Shown: piece by piece, positions 63,919 to 64,000 of the stretch
How the letters are laid out: each line of letters opens with the position of its first letter
Numbering within the stretch: the first letter of the stretch is position 1
NCBI RefSeq assembly: GCF_000798815.1
Contig: NZ_JTLD01000020.1
Coordinates: 46,192-110,191, forward strand
Direction of reading: 5' to 3'
Length of the DNA: 64,000 bases
From: Alistipes sp. ZOR0009
GTDB lineage: Bacteria; Bacteroidota; Bacteroidia; Bacteroidales; ZOR0009
The notes under the pieces: model-generated
The model's database searches: none
The model's input: only the letters and a program-made list of their open reading frames with translations
What the model was told of the DNA's origin: nothing
Program-made: the position numbers and the translations under genes

Positions 63919-64000
63919 TAAATGTAGTTTAGTTATTATCTAACACTATTTTTGGGGTAGTTGTTTACTTGCAGGTTTATCTTTAGTCTTTTTACGGCAA
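63919..64000 (-). promoter_or_regulatory. upstream region of tamB, cut by the window end
   Basis: An AT-rich stretch of 82 bases that probably contains the start of the tamB transcript. It is too short to define a promoter or the next gene. Confidence 0.3.

Noticed and set aside
1..64000. CRISPR arrays, tRNA or rRNA genes, insertion sequences, prophage
   Set aside because: I looked for regularly spaced direct repeats, cloverleaf-like patterns, transposase or integrase motifs and phage structural genes and found none; a tRNA scan and repeat search would be needed to exclude weak cases.

Overview
The window is a chromosomal segment of a Bacteroidota bacterium, most likely a strictly or mostly anaerobic member of the Bacteroidales or a near relative. 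The evidence is gene content and order: the run CBS protein, nadK, outer-membrane protein, DUF6089-like protein, uppS, bamA, two ompH/skp genes and murI; a lipidated TamA (TamL) next to TamB; a MoxR/DUF58/DUF4350/DUF4129/SpoIIM cluster; TAnnTTTG-type -7 boxes; few Shine-Dalgarno sequences; and ferredoxin-linked 2-oxoacid oxidation. I cannot name the species. I see no tRNA, rRNA, CRISPR array, insertion sequence or prophage.

Layout. 0.2-4.1 kb: translation and nucleotide housekeeping (engB, prs, rplY, pth, an S4-domain protein). 4.2-10.2 kb: a ferritin-like/VIT1 iron exporter, a secreted YD-repeat-like protein, manA, udk, a DEDDy exonuclease, an esterase and pdxJ. 10.2-18.6 kb: the envelope-biogenesis run ending in murI. 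18.6-22.4 kb: a gamma-carbonic anhydrase-like protein and the two-subunit 2-oxoacid:ferredoxin oxidoreductase. 22.4-29.4 kb: the MoxR/DUF58 membrane cluster with divergent RDD protein. 29.6-34.7 kb: fabD with a structured leader, an OmpA-type protein, a small hypothetical, and L-lactate dehydrogenase, separated by long gene-free stretches.

35.3-40.4 kb is the most unusual part: two adjacent paralogous cassettes built from an unusually long ketosynthase-III-like (FabH-fold) enzyme and small proteins of about 125-129 residues. The first cassette is KAS III-A plus two small proteins. The second is KAS III-B, a FabH-fold protein in which all three catalytic residues are replaced, and a third small protein whose frame is broken by one extra base. 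Both KAS genes are preceded at the same distance by a near-identical leader element. An exported Ntn-type amidase of the bile-salt-hydrolase/penicillin-V-acylase superfamily lies convergently next door. This looks like an uncharacterised acyl-condensation system.

41.6-52.9 kb: a large receiver-like/ATP-grasp (PPDK-N) protein, a DUF6261-like protein, a 41-bp GC-rich tandem repeat, a DUF4199 membrane protein, an exported superoxide-reductase-like protein, a sensor kinase/response regulator pair divergent from a secreted Met-rich protein, an outer-membrane-like protein and an RlmD-type methyltransferase. 53.3-64 kb: glutamate dehydrogenase, a secreted GH110 alpha-1,3-galactosidase, and tamL/tamB, whose distal part is strikingly AT-rich.
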